DNA of 64,000 nt from Enterococcus mundtii. Lineage in GTDB: Bacteria; Bacillota; Bacilli; Lactobacillales; Enterococcaceae. The position numbers were made by a program, and so were the translations under genes. The DNA lies in assembly GCF_003957375.1 (NCBI RefSeq), contig NZ_CP025473.1, forward strand, positions 2,195,501-2,259,500. Direction: 5' to 3'. The notes below the pieces were generated by a model that saw only the letters and a program-made list of their open reading frames with translations, did not search any database and was not told the DNA's origin. Numbering within the stretch: position 1 is the first letter of the stretch; each line of letters starts with the position of its first letter. Positions 34,289 through 43,910 of this stretch are shown here, one piece after another.

Positions 34289-34983
34289 TTTTTATTCTCT
34301 CCTTGATCTTCAATTATAATTCATTACCAAGTGTGTTTATATTTTCGATTTTAGAAGATATCTTCACCAATATAATAAATTATTCGAATAAACTATGACT
34401 TCTTAATTATATATATTTATATAAATATAAATATATATAATTAGTTATTTAACATTCAAAGATTTTCTGCTCATTTTTGTTAACTTATTCTACTTTTATG
34501 TAAATGAATTAGAAAGTATTAATATAAAATTAAAAATGATTATTACGTTATTTAAGTAGAATACTCCTTCTAATATTATCTATTTTAAACTTTATGCTCT
34601 ATTCTATTAAAAAAGCTTTTAGCGTATTTAGAATCTCACAGATTTCAATTTATTATTATTTAATTTAAGAATAGATAGTATAAAAACATACACATTATTC
34701 TTAATATAAAATTAATAAATTTCTATAGTTATTAAATAAATCATCCACTTAAATCTCCTAATTTTATGTTTTTTTATCTTTTTTGCTATATATAATATAT
34801 TTATTTTTTTCACACAATATAAAATTTTATTTTCCGAGCTAAATTATACAAAAAAACAGGTTGATGAAGAGTAAATTATTCATTAAATATTATGCAAATA
34901 TAATGATTAATAAAAAATATATGTTTTTTTATTTCTTAGATTTATACTTCAAGAGAACAAATAAATAAGTAAAGGAGTCACTC
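34289..34983. other. AT-rich intergenic region with an 18-bp perfect inverted repeat
   Basis: About 700 bases of extreme AT content without a credible ORF. It holds a perfect inverted repeat of 18-bp arms around TAAA at 34404-34443 and the promoter region of the next gene (TATAAT at about 34896-34901). It may be a site of past insertion or deletion on the island. Confidence 0.7.
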
Positions 34984-35465
34984 ATGAAAAAAATCTTTTC
35001 TTTATTTTGTTTTTTGTCAGTACTATTTTTTCTGGGTACAAGGTTTTTGATGGTGAGCAATTAGTGGACAACGATGCAGCTGCAGGGCAACCGGGTTTGA
35101 GTCATATTATGTCAGGGAATTGGACGTGGATCTCATCAGGTTATTTTGGAGACGCAAGGATTAGTTACGACAAAAGTGGTGCATTTTATGCGTATGGCTT
35201 TAACCCTACAAATAGAACAAATGTTGGGAATTTTTACGCATATTTAGCTAATCCAGCATTCGAGTCAACAGCTGCTTATAATGTTGCTTCACCGCCAGGG
35301 ATAGGTGAAGGAAATACTATTGAACAATACTACGCTGCTGTAGGATGGAATTGGATTGGTGATTTGGGTGCCACTAATTGGAACCTAGCTGCAAATGTTG
35401 GGAAACCTAATAATGTGAATATTCAGGGTGGTCTGGATGCAGATGCATTCAAAATCACATGGTAA
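34984..35465 (+). pseudogene. Secreted protein gene, frameshifted in the signal peptide
   Basis: AAGGAG precedes ATG at 34984, which starts a signal peptide (MKKIFSLFCFLSVLFFLG) that runs into TAG 27 codons in. The mature part is read in the -1 frame: GYKVFDGEQLVDNDAAAGQPG and on to 35465. It is about 135 residues, rich in Gly, Trp, Asn and Tyr, with repeated FYAYGF / FYAYLAN. One extra T in either T-run joins the parts into 160 residues. The heptamer T-TTT-TTG lies in frame 0 near 35010-35016, so -1 slippage is a formal alternative. It was probably secreted; family is not known to me. Confidence 0.7.
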
Positions 35466-35477
35466 AAGGAGATAACT

Positions 35478-36348
35478 ATGGAAAAACAAATAAGAGGAGT
35501 TATTATTGGTTTAACGTTGACAACAATCTTGGCAAGCTCTACTTATGCTGTCTTAGCTAATCAACAAACAGATGTACAAGTTAAGTCTGAGAGTAGAGTA
35601 ATCACGACTTCTCCAGAAGAAGAAAAACAAACAACAATTGAAATACCAACTGTACAAATAGAAGATGAAATCACAACAAAACAAGAAGCAGTCTATCGAA
35701 TGATCAATGCTATTGATTATTATCACAGTATCGAGATTCATTTTTTAGCAACTAAAAAAGCAGGAGAATTAATCGAATCAATTCATCTATCAGCTGTTAA
35801 TCTGCCTGACAATCATCTCACGAAAATCGATACTACTTATTCAACAAATAATCGAAGTTTTCTTTTTTACGACAACGGCAATATTGAAACGGAAAATTTT
35901 GATTCAAACGATAAAAGCTTAGGCATATACTTCCTTTGTTAGATTAGAAGGAGCATCTAGTAATCATTCTATGACATTAGCCGATAGTATAAAAATTGGT
36001 GAGGATGGAGAAAAATTGTACAAGGCAAGACCAGATGCAAATTATTATAGCAATGCAAAAATAGTTGCATTACCTTCCGATTTAGCAATTAACTTATTAG
36101 AGGATGAAGCTATTTATGAACTTACAGATACTGGAAAAATAGCTGGACGAAATACAGTAGTTTTAGAAGGTAGCTTATCAGACGCCAATCAAGTCAGATA
36201 TCAGGCTAATCACTTTAAACTAAATATTGATGACAAAACTGGCGTATTACTAGGGATGATTTTTACGAACAATGGGATTGAAAAAGACTATTTAAACGTT
36301 TCTTCCGTTACGTTCGATCAACTTCCTGAAGACTTTAAGTCTAATTAA
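35478..36348 (+). pseudogene. Secreted or anchored protein, frameshifted, partner of the preceding gene
   Basis: The gene starts 13 bases after its neighbour, behind AAGGAG. It has an N-terminal hydrophobic signal or anchor (about 8-27) and a Glu/Thr-rich linker. The frame breaks at TTAGGCATAT (about 35916-35925). Removing one G gives SLAYTSFVRLEGASSNHS and a continuous 289 residues to 36348 (870 bases). The C-terminal part (AGRNTVVLEG, HFKLNIDDKTGVLLGM, LPEDF) resembles the RseB/LolA-like lipid-binding or anti-sigma fold. A role as immunity or chaperone for the preceding secreted protein is only a guess from pairing. Confidence 0.7.
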
Positions 36349-36409
36349 CAATAAATAGGTGATTCCTATCTATATCAAATCATTTGATAAGAAAGGTTCT
36401 TGAAATAAT

Positions 36410-36462
36410 AAGCGCCAAAGGACAAGATACAAGAAGTAGTTGTCCTTTGGCGCTTGTTTTAA
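36410..36462. terminator. Terminator at the right edge of the island
   Basis: AAGCGCCAAAGGACAA / TTGTCCTTTGGCGCTT, a perfect 16-bp stem followed by GTTTT. It can serve both strands. Confidence 0.85.
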
Positions 36463-36503
36463 ATAAAATGATAGGTGATCTATTTATAAATACTTTCTCT
36501 CTC

Positions 36504-37664
36504 TTACCCCAAACTCTCCGTCAATCGCCGCAATCCTTCTTCCAATTTCTTACGTGGGCATCCCACGTTCAATCGCAAAAAATTGTGACTAGCTTTCCCA
36601 TATACTTCGCCTGACATGATCGCAACCTTGCCTCGTTCGATCATTCGTTGCTGAAGTTCTTCCATAGTGAATGGGAGTCGGGCACAATCGAGCCACATCA
36701 AGTAGGTGGCTTCGCTTTTGGTCACGAGGATTTCTGGATGATGTTGGTTGAGGTACGCAGTGACAAAAGCAATATTATCATCAATGTACCGATTGAGTTC
36801 ACTGACCCAGTTGCTTTCTTTTTCATACGCTGAAATCGTCGCAACTAATCCAAAAATACTCGTTGAGCTGAGTCCATCAGCTTCTTTCATCTGATGCAAA
36901 AATCGTTGACGTAAAGATGGATCTGGGATCAATCCGTAAGAAAAAATCAACCCAGGAAAATTAAAGGTTTTACTTCCAGAGGTGACGACTGCGACATTTT
37001 TTTGAATCAATTCTGTCAGTGGTTGATGGTGTTGTCCCTTTCTGAGAATATCCATGTGGATCTCATCCGAAATAATGAACACCTCGTTTTTTTGGGCAAG
37101 CTCGATGATGTTCACTAATTCTTTTTTGGTCCACACTCTACCTGTTGGATTGTGGGGACTACACAATAACAAAATTTTATTCTCCGGTTGCTCAAATTGG
37201 CGCCTCAAGTCCTCAAAATCCAATTTATAGGCACCTTCTTGATAAATCAATTCATTGCTTACCAGTTTGCGGCCATTCCCAGAAATCAGTTTATAAAAGG
37301 CATCATAAGCAGGCGTTTGGATAATCACACCTTCTCCCGATTCGCTTAATAAACAAATCAGTTGCTTGATGCTATAGATGACGGAAGGACTGTAAACCAA
37401 CCAGTCCTCGTCGATCTGGTGTCCAAAACGTTCTTTGTACCAGTGAGTGACTGCTGATTTGAAATCTGTGTGATTCCAACGAGTATAGCCAAAAATGGGA
37501 TGTCTTAACCTTTCTTGGAGCGCAGCTTCGACGCCTGTTGGTACTTTAAAATCTGTATCAGAAATCGTAAATGGCAAGAGATCATTTTTACCGAAGCGGT
37601 CTTCAATATAATCCCATTGCGTACAATACGTCCCTTTACGATCGATTTGTTCATTGAAAGACAT
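36504..37664 (-). CDS. MalY/PatB family PLP enzyme (cystathionine beta-lyase type)
   Basis: The 386-residue fold-type I PLP enzyme has the MalY/PatB signature. It includes LPFTISDTDFKVP at the N-terminus, LCSPHNPTGRVW, SDEIHMDI and the PLP lysine in SGSKTFNFPGL. The end has LRLNVGCPRKKLEEGLRRL. Members cleave C-S bonds, and MalY also controls maltose genes in E. coli. It lies 20 bases after the sugar PTS gene, as malY follows malX, so a regulatory or metabolic link to that PTS is likely. Substrate is not certain. Confidence 0.85.
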   Translation of the reverse strand: MSFNEQIDRKGTYCTQWDYIEDRFGKNDLLPFTISDTDFKVPTGVEAALQERLRHPIFGYTRWNHTDFKSAVTHWYKERFGHQIDEDWLVYSPSVIYSIKQLICLLSESGEGVIIQTPAYDAFYKLISGNGRKLVSNELIYQEGAYKLDFEDLRRQFEQPENKILLLCSPHNPTGRVWTKKELVNIIELAQKNEVFIISDEIHMDILRKGQHHQPLTELIQKNVAVVTSGSKTFNFPGLIFSYGLIPDPSLRQRFLHQMKEADGLSSTSIFGLVATISAYEKESNWVSELNRYIDDNIAFVTAYLNQHHPEILVTKSEATYLMWLDCARLPFTMEELQQRMIERGKVAIMSGEVYGKASHNFLRLNVGCPRKKLEEGLRRLTESLG

Positions 37665-37683
37665 CTTCTACACTCTCCCGATT

Positions 37684-39252
37684 TCAGAACGACAAGATGT
37701 CGTCCAGTTGATTTCTAACAGTCGTCACTTTTGTTCCTATAATGACTTGTACATTCGTATCATCCAAATGAACCACGCCTAATGCACCTAACTTTTTCAG
37801 TCGGTCATCATCAACGATCGATCCGTCATTCACCACTAACCTTAGACGGGTGATGCAATTATCTAAAGCAGTGATATTTTCAGCACCACCTAAAGCAACC
37901 AAGATTCCTCGTGCATCAACTGTGCCTTTTCCTTTATATGTTACTTCTTCGTCTGTATATTCTGTCTCAGCAGTCATTTCTTCACGTCCAGGGGTCTTTA
38001 AGTTTTTGCGTAAAATCACCGTTTTAAATGTAAAGTAATAGATACCAAACCAACAAGCCCCCACAAGTAAAACCAACCACCATTTAGTATAAGTCCCTTG
38101 CATGACCCCGAAAATAATAAAATCTAAGATACCGCCATCGGTGTTCCCGATTGTTACGCCCAACAAACTCATGACCATAAATCCGGCACCAGTCATCAAC
38201 ACATGGAATCCCCATAAGAGAGGACTGACAAATAAGAAGAGAAATTCGATTGGTTCTGTGATCCCTGTTACAAAAGTCGCAATCACACCTGAAATCAATA
38301 ATCCTTTGATTTTTGCACGATTCTCTGGCTTTGCGGTTTGATACATCGCTAAAGCCGCTGCGGGAAGGCCAAACATGAATGTCGGCATTTTTCCTTGTGA
38401 AAGAAAAGCAGTGGCGCTCGGTGAAATCGCCAATCCTTGTTGCAATTCATTATAAAAAATATTTAGTGCGCCAAAGACTTCTTGCCCATTGATGACCTGA
38501 CTTCCTCCAGCTTCCGTAAACCGGATCATCGATACTAAAATATGATGTAAGCCAAATGGCAATAAGAGTCGTTCTCCAGAACCGAATAAGAACGGGCCAA
38601 ATGCCCCAGAGCGTTGGATCAAATTTCCGATCCCAGTGATCAACATGGCAAAAAGTGGCCAAACCATCGGAATCAACACGCCAACAATTGCTAAAGTTAC
38701 TGAAGTAATGATGGGTACAAAACGTGTCCCTGAAAAGAAGGCAAAACTATCTGGTAATTGGAATTGATAAAATCGCGTATGGAGCTGATAAACGATTAGC
38801 CCGACAATGATCCCTCCCAGAACACCCATAGATAATGTTTGGATACCAAAAACCATTTCTTGACCAGCTTCACGTAATTGTTCACTTGCTGCCAATTGAT
38901 TCGTTTCTTGCAAATAAAAATTGATCGATAATTGCATCACTACATATCCAACAAACCCAGAAAAAGCAGCCACGCCTTTTTCTTTACGTGCTAAGCCTAA
39001 AGGAATCGCCATGGCAAACATCACAGGTAAATAGCTAAAAGCAAAGCCACCAATCGTCGACATAAAGCGAAACATCACCTGTAACCAAGCAGCACCTAAA
39101 AATGGAAAAGCAGTAATTGCTGATTCAGCGGAGAACGCACTCCCAATCCCTAAGAACAATCCCATGAAAGCTAACAGTGCGACTGGTAACATGAACGTTT
39201 TGCCTAACCCTTGAAAAATCTCCATCCAACTTGCTTTCTTCCCTTTTTGCAT
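37684..39252 (-). CDS. PTS sugar transporter, EIICB, glucose/maltose (MalX-like) type
   Basis: The 522-residue protein has an N-terminal membrane EIIC domain (about 1-410; LPVALLAFMGLFLGIGSAF, GLHHILVSMIRFTEAGG, GITEPIEFLFLFVSP) and a C-terminal EIIB domain. The phosphorylated Cys is in LDNCITRLRLVV. There is no EIIA, so a shared glucose EIIA must phosphorylate it. The Glc/GlcNAc/maltose superfamily is clear; the sugar is not. A perfect cre site covers its promoter. Confidence 0.88.
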   Translation of the reverse strand: MQKGKKASWMEIFQGLGKTFMLPVALLAFMGLFLGIGSAFSAESAITAFPFLGAAWLQVMFRFMSTIGGFAFSYLPVMFAMAIPLGLARKEKGVAAFSGFVGYVVMQLSINFYLQETNQLAASEQLREAGQEMVFGIQTLSMGVLGGIIVGLIVYQLHTRFYQFQLPDSFAFFSGTRFVPIITSVTLAIVGVLIPMVWPLFAMLITGIGNLIQRSGAFGPFLFGSGERLLLPFGLHHILVSMIRFTEAGGSQVINGQEVFGALNIFYNELQQGLAISPSATAFLSQGKMPTFMFGLPAAALAMYQTAKPENRAKIKGLLISGVIATFVTGITEPIEFLFLFVSPLLWGFHVLMTGAGFMVMSLLGVTIGNTDGGILDFIIFGVMQGTYTKWWLVLLVGACWFGIYYFTFKTVILRKNLKTPGREEMTAETEYTDEEVTYKGKGTVDARGILVALGGAENITALDNCITRLRLVVNDGSIVDDDRLKKLGALGVVHLDDTNVQVIIGTKVTTVRNQLDDILSF

Positions 39253-39286
39253 CCCTTTTCCCCCTTACTCTATTTCTTACCCTTAA

Positions 39287-39315
39287 AATGTAAGCGATAA
39301 CAAAGACGGTTGCAA
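39287..39315 (-). promoter_or_regulatory. PTS gene promoter overlapped by a cre site
   Basis: On the minus strand: TTGCAA, 17 bases, TACATT. ATGTAAGCGATAACA (39288-39302, plus strand) matches the cre consensus WTGNAANCGNWNNCW in every position and covers the -10. CcpA would repress the PTS gene when glucose is present. Confidence 0.75.
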
Positions 39316-39342
39316 TACTTCTTGTCCATGTAGAATGGGCAT

Positions 39343-40134
39343 TCATAAATTAGAATCTCCATTCTGAGAAATGACTTGTTTCGCATAATGGATCATCAAA
39401 ATATCTAACAAGATATCCATTGAAACTCTTGGACTCAAATCAATATTCTGATGATAGATCGTCAACATTTCTGCAATAAATGCGACCGTCGACAATTCTT
39501 CTAAAGAACTTGTCGGTTGACCAATAAAAGACAGCAGAGGAACATTTCGCTCCTTTAGTCGTTTAGCATAATCGAGCATTCCTAATGTTTCCCCACTATG
39601 ACTAATAAAAATAGCAAGATCTCCTTCTCCTAGTTGTTTACTCACTGCTAGCAATTCGTCCCAATCGGTTGAATGCCCCACATTTTTACCAAGAAAATGC
39701 AATTTTCGATTCAGGGAAACAGCGACCGGAATACTTTGCCCTACAGCAAACAGTTCAATACGTTGTGCTTCTTTAATCATATTGACTGCTCGATCGATTT
39801 GTTTCGGCTCGATTTTTTCTAACGTCTCTGTAAACTGACGAAGGATTTCATTGATCAATGGTTTGAATTCATCCGACACATCAGTAGAACCACTCGTTTC
39901 TTCTAATGACCGGTAACTTTTAAGGGCAAACTTAAATTCTTGAAATCCTTTAAAGCCAAGCTTTTTTGCCATTCGAGTAATAGTCGATTGGCTGGTAAAT
40001 GTTTCACTCGCTAATTCTTCGGCTGTCATGGAGGAAACTTTTCTTGATTGATGCAAACAATAATCTAAGATATTTTTTTCCACTTGATTTAATTCAGAAA
40101 ATTTATATTGGATTCTCTTATAAAACTGATTCAT
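39343..40134 (-). CDS. RpiR family transcription regulator
   Basis: The 263-residue protein has an RpiR helix-turn-helix (MTAEELASETFTSQSTITRMAKKLGFKGFQEFK, about 36-70) and a SIS sugar-phosphate-binding domain (about 110-230; AVGQSIPVAVSLNRKL, AIFISHSGETLGMLDYAK). It senses a phosphosugar, probably the product of the neighbouring PTS. It precedes the PTS gene on the same strand. Confidence 0.88.
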   Translation of the reverse strand: MNQFYKRIQYKFSELNQVEKNILDYCLHQSRKVSSMTAEELASETFTSQSTITRMAKKLGFKGFQEFKFALKSYRSLEETSGSTDVSDEFKPLINEILRQFTETLEKIEPKQIDRAVNMIKEAQRIELFAVGQSIPVAVSLNRKLHFLGKNVGHSTDWDELLAVSKQLGEGDLAIFISHSGETLGMLDYAKRLKERNVPLLSFIGQPTSSLEELSTVAFIAEMLTIYHQNIDLSPRVSMDILLDILMIHYAKQVISQNGDSNL

Positions 40135-40246
40135 CTCTTTCTCCTATTCTGGCAGTTTTTCGCCAATGAACGATATGGTCTGTTTTCTTATCTATTCTAC
40201 CGGAGAATACGATGGAAAACGAGTCTACGGATAAATTCAGAAATGC

Positions 40247-40288
40247 AAAAAAATCCACAAAAATCGGTAATATGATTTTCGTGGATTC
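40247..40288 (-). terminator. Terminator of the nagB-like gene
   Basis: GAATCCACGAAAATC / GATTTTTGTGGATT followed by TTTTTTT on the minus strand. Confidence 0.8.
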
Positions 40289-40325
40289 TGTGTTGTTCTT
40301 TGAAACAATCCATTGATATGACTAT

Positions 40326-41036
40326 TTATTTTAATAATTTTGCAGCTGCTTCATCTAAAATCACTGTGATATTGGGATGAGTCATTAAAATGGATGCAGG
40401 AATTTCCTCCGTTACCGGTCCTTTAATGACTTGTTTGATGATCTCTGCTTTATGTTCGCCATTAACGATCAATACTAGCTGTTTCGCTGCCATGACCGTC
40501 TTTGGTCCAAATGTCACGAAGTAATCCCCAGGTTCTTCTCCCAGATGTTCTTGCAACGATTCGTACATCTGATCTCCAGGAATGACTGGAATACTATAGG
40601 TTTCCTTGCTAAAATCGGTGTACCCTGGCATATTCCCACAGAAATGACCATCCTCACCAAGTCCCATCAAAACTAAATCCAAGCCACCTGCTTGAGCAAT
40701 TTTTTTGTCAACCTCATGATAATTCTCAATAGTCAGTTCGTGAATATTCTCAGCAGCAACTCCGATCGGATCATAAAGAGCTTTTTTTAGTCCTGACATA
40801 GTCAAACCATACTGCTTATCCTTCAGCGCCACTTCATCAAAATTATAATAATGGATCATCGATGTATCCATCTGTAATTTACTAAGCTTATCAACCAAAA
40901 TCTCGTAGGCCATCTTAGGTGAATTTCCGGTTGTCAAAGATAAATTCACTCTTCTATGCTTCAACATCTTCTCTAAAACGATCCCTGCTGTTACTTCACT
41001 AAGTGTTTCATAATCTGTTGCAATCACTAAATCCAT
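40326..41036 (-). CDS. Glucosamine-6-phosphate deaminase/6-phosphogluconolactonase family protein
   Basis: The ATG at 41036 follows AAAGGAAGTGG and gives 236 residues. The fold is that of NagB (LSLTTGNSPKMAYEIL near the start, YYNFDEV, GLDLVLMGLGEDGHFCGNMPG). The GLGxDGHxxxNxP motif is the phosphosugar site. It is closer to the NagB-like branch than to NagB itself. Together with RpiR and the PTS it suggests use of an amino sugar or a related hexose. Confidence 0.8.
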   Translation of the reverse strand: MDLVIATDYETLSEVTAGIVLEKMLKHRRVNLSLTTGNSPKMAYEILVDKLSKLQMDTSMIHYYNFDEVALKDKQYGLTMSGLKKALYDPIGVAAENIHELTIENYHEVDKKIAQAGGLDLVLMGLGEDGHFCGNMPGYTDFSKETYSIPVIPGDQMYESLQEHLGEEPGDYFVTFGPKTVMAAKQLVLIVNGEHKAEIIKQVIKGPVTEEIPASILMTHPNITVILDEAAAKLLK

Positions 41037-41091
41037 TGCTGTCCACTTCCTTTCACTCATTTAGTTAAAGTGTAACAGTGTCAGAATTTTT

Positions 41092-41106
41092 TTGATAGCG
41101 TTTTCT
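41092..41106. promoter_or_regulatory. Probable cre site before the nagB-like gene
   Basis: TTGATAGCGTTTTCT fits the cre consensus with one mismatch, 56 bases before the start codon. Confidence 0.5.
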
Positions 41107-41639
41107 TAAAAATGAACTAAAATATATAACATTAATATAAAAAACAAACGTTTTTTCAAGGTAATTTTTACTTATTTTAGATACATATAAAAAAACAAAT
41201 ATTTTTTTACATATTTAAAAATATTTGATATTATTATAATGGTTTTTTATCACATTAGCTTCATGAAAAAGTGGGAATTTCTATCACTTAAACATATTTT
41301 TAAAAATCATGATTTTAATAATCTTACATTTAAACTTTCGACGTCGATGCTGAGATATTACGTTACCCAAATTACATATCTTCCAAGGGAAATCATGAAA
41401 TATTAGCAATATGAAAAATGTGTTGAGTAAAATATTGTAACATTACGGAACTTTTAAATCTTATATATGTTATGACAGAAATCATTATTACCTACGTAAC
41501 CTTTTTACTTATCAAAAATACCTGGCAAGAATTATCCTGACAGATATTTTTGATATTAAGAACTGCTTTTAATATATTCAGTAAACTGGAGGTTAGTATA
41601 CCCGCAGTAAAATCATCATATTTTTAAAAATAATAATTC
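41107..41639. other. Long AT-rich intergenic region
   Basis: About 530 bases between the divergent ends of the sugar and riboflavin regions without a credible ORF. It holds one inverted repeat (ATCAAAAATA(C)CTG / CAG(A)TATTTTTGAT, 41511-41554) without a T-tract, which may act as a weak terminator for ribH. Otherwise I see nothing definable. Confidence 0.5.
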
Positions 41640-42101
41640 TTAAATTTGTTGTGAAAGAGAAATCATCTCAATTAACCCTTGAGCAGCTTCACTACCTTTA
41701 TTTCCTGCTTTCGTACCTGCTCTTTCAATTGCTTGCTCAATAGTTTCTGTGGTTAATACACCGAACATCACTGGAATATTGGACTCTAGGTTAATATGTG
41801 CGACTCCTTTGGCTACCTCATTGGAAACCAATTCGTAATGAGTAGTTGCACCTCTGATAACTGTCCCCAACGTAATCAATCCATCATAACTATCCTTTTC
41901 GCTGAGTTTTTTGGTAATAAAGGGAATTTCAAAAGCTCCCGGTACCCAATAAATATCAATTTGCTCTTCTTTAACACCATGTCTTTTTAAATTGTCCAAC
42001 GCTCCTTGTAACAATTTTTGATTGATAAATTCATTAAATCGCGCGACTACTATCCCTATTCGAAGATCCTTTGTAGAATAATTCCCCTCATAAATCGTCA
42101 T
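41640..42101 (-). CDS. ribH: 6,7-dimethyl-8-ribityllumazine synthase
   Basis: The 153-residue protein has the family pattern: [21 protein letters not shown] at the start, VPGAFEIPF, the catalytic His region [22 protein letters not shown] and the end [13 protein letters not shown]. It joins the ribose-derived butanone phosphate to the pyrimidine in the last but one step of riboflavin synthesis. It is the last gene of the rib operon. Confidence 0.95.
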   Translation of the reverse strand: MTIYEGNYSTKDLRIGIVVARFNEFINQKLLQGALDNLKRHGVKEEQIDIYWVPGAFEIPFITKKLSEKDSYDGLITLGTVIRGATTHYELVSNEVAKGVAHINLESNIPVMFGVLTTETIEQAIERAGTKAGNKGSEAAQGLIEMISLSQQI

Positions 42102-42119
42102 GTCTACACTCCTTTATTT

Positions 42120-42740
42120 TTATAATGATAAATAATGATTGAACTTATCTTTTTTTGTTTTTAAATAGGCTTGGTTTTCCTTTTGTGGGAAGGTTTCAAT
42201 TGGTACTCTTTCTACAATCGTAATTCCAGCTTTTTGTAACTCTGTTACTTTATCGGGATTGTTTGTAAGTAACCGAATAGTAGTTGTACCAATTGATTTT
42301 AAAATGTCTGTTGCAAAGTGATAATCCCGTTCATCCGGAGCAAAGCCCAATTCAATATTTGCTTCATAAGTATCAAATCCTTGTTCTTGCAATTGATAAG
42401 CTTTTAACTTATTTCTCAATCCAATGCCACGACCTTCTTGACGAAGATAAAGAATAGCTCCAGTCCCCTCTTCTGCAATCATTCTCATTGCTTCATGTAA
42501 CTGTTCACCACAATCGCAACGATGAGAACCAAAGACATCACCAGTTAAACATTCTGAATGAACACGGACTAATGTAGGAGACTGACTATTTTGAATATCT
42601 CCTTTTGTTAGCAATAAATGCTCCAGCTTTTCTCCCTCTTCATAAATAGTCAATTTGAAATCACCATAATCTGTCGGTAAATTTACTGTTATATGGCTGC
42701 TTTCTTCTAAAAAATTTACCAACTCATCAATAGTGATCAA
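42120..42740 (-). CDS. ribA: GTP cyclohydrolase II part of a split ribBA
   Basis: The 206-residue frame covers the full GCHII domain: [23 protein letters not shown] with the zinc Cys set, [17 protein letters not shown] and LLTNNPDKV. Its only start is a TTG within the end of the RibB frame. The sequence upstream in frame reads [13 protein letters not shown], the usual linker of fused RibBA proteins. The gene therefore appears cut from ribB by one extra T. It may still be expressed by translational coupling, since the two frames overlap by 14 bases. Confidence 0.85.
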   Translation of the reverse strand: MITIDELVNFLEESSHITVNLPTDYGDFKLTIYEEGEKLEHLLLTKGDIQNSQSPTLVRVHSECLTGDVFGSHRCDCGEQLHEAMRMIAEEGTGAILYLRQEGRGIGLRNKLKAYQLQEQGFDTYEANIELGFAPDERDYHFATDILKSIGTTTIRLLTNNPDKVTELQKAGITIVERVPIETFPQKENQAYLKTKKDKFNHYLSL

Positions 42741-43293
42741 GTAATTGCCATTCTTTAGATAAACGTGTCAGATCTTTCATCCTTGCCATCGTCCCGTCCT
42801 CTTTCAGGATCTCACAAATATAAGCGGCTTCTATACTATTAGCTAATTTGGCCAAATCAATTGCAGCTTCGGTGTGTCCTCGACGTATAAGCGTTCCACC
42901 ATCTACACTAATTAAAGGAAAAATATGTCCTGGTCTAAGAAAATCACTTGATTTCGAACGAGGATCAGCCAATGCTTTAATGGAAGTAGCTCGATCAAAT
43001 GCTGAAATACCAGTCTTCGTGTGTTTATGATCCACACTAATCGTAAAAGCTGTACCAAACGCATCAGTATTATGAGTTGTCATTTCTTCTAAAGATAAGT
43101 GTTGCGCAATCTTCTTAGATATTGGCGCACATATTAATCCTCGACCAAATTTGATCATGAAATTAACTGCCTCAGGTGTCACGTATTCGGCTAAACCAAC
43201 TAAATCTCCTTCTGCTTCTCTATCTTCATCATCAGCTACAATGATTAGACCGCCCTTTTTCAAAGTCTTGATTGCTTCAGTAATATTACTCAT
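42727..43293 (-). CDS. ribB: 3,4-dihydroxy-2-butanone-4-phosphate synthase part of a split ribBA
   Basis: The 188-residue frame holds the complete DHBP synthase domain ([21 protein letters not shown] with the acidic metal site, [50 protein letters not shown]). It ends [11 protein letters not shown] where a fused RibBA would read [18 protein letters not shown] instead of CTG at about 42738-42742 is the difference. Joined, the gene would be 390 residues (1174 minus 1 equals 391 codons), normal for RibBA. Both halves are complete domains and may remain active. Confidence 0.85.
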   Translation of the reverse strand: MSNITEAIKTLKKGGLIIVADDEDREAEGDLVGLAEYVTPEAVNFMIKFGRGLICAPISKKIAQHLSLEEMTTHNTDAFGTAFTISVDHKHTKTGISAFDRATSIKALADPRSKSSDFLRPGHIFPLISVDGGTLIRRGHTEAAIDLAKLANSIEAAYICEILKEDGTMARMKDLTRLSKEWQLLDHY

Positions 43294-43910
43294 AGTAAGT
43301 CCTTCTCCTTGTACCTCTCAAATTTTTTTCTCTGTGCCTTTACATATTTTCCAATGATATCCGTTTCTATATTCACAAGATGTCCTACACCTAAATTCCC
43401 CAGATTTGTCAAAGATTTGGAATGTGGAATCAGACTAACTGAAAAGCTTGCTGCTGTAGTATCCGTAACTGTTAAACTTACTCCATTAATTGCAATTGAT
43501 CCTTGTGGAATGATTTCACCTTCATATTTGGTTGGGTAAGCAAATGTCAAAACTAATGTGTTTTGATTCTCTATTTTTTTGATCAATCTTGTAACAGTAT
43601 CAATATGTCCCGAAACAAAATGGCCTTCAAAGCGTTGCTTCATGGAAACTGCTCGTTCTAAATTTACCCTATCTCCAACTTTTAAGGTGGAGAAAGTGGT
43701 CCGTTTAAAGGTTTCAGGCATTATTTCAGCTCTAAAAGAAGTACTTGAAGTCTCAATAGCAGTTAAACATACCCCATTGACTGCCATACTATCTCCAATT
43801 TTATAATCACGTAGGACACTATTGGAAGTTTGAAAAGTGAGTTGGATCATTTGTTGATTTCGTCGAATTTCTTTGACTGTTCCTTGTTCAATGATCAATC
43901 CTGTGAACAT
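43290..43910 (-). CDS. ribE: Riboflavin synthase alpha chain
   Basis: The 206-residue protein consists of two similar lumazine-binding repeats ([15 protein letters not shown] with [12 protein letters not shown], then [14 protein letters not shown] with [12 protein letters not shown]). It makes riboflavin from two lumazine molecules. It overlaps ribD by 16 bases and ribB by four. Confidence 0.95.
   Translation of the reverse strand: MFTGLIIEQGTVKEIRRNQQMIQLTFQTSNSVLRDYKIGDSMAVNGVCLTAIETSSTSFRAEIMPETFKRTTFSTLKVGDRVNLERAVSMKQRFEGHFVSGHIDTVTRLIKKIENQNTLVLTFAYPTKYEGEIIPQGSIAINGVSLTVTDTTAASFSVSLIPHSKSLTNLGNLGVGHLVNIETDIIGKYVKAQRKKFERYKEKDLL

Noticed and set aside
34984-35465. Lactococcin 972 family bacteriocin
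   Set aside because: Size and secretion fit loosely, but the mature sequence is too long and lacks the family's pattern; the immunity ABC genes are absent.
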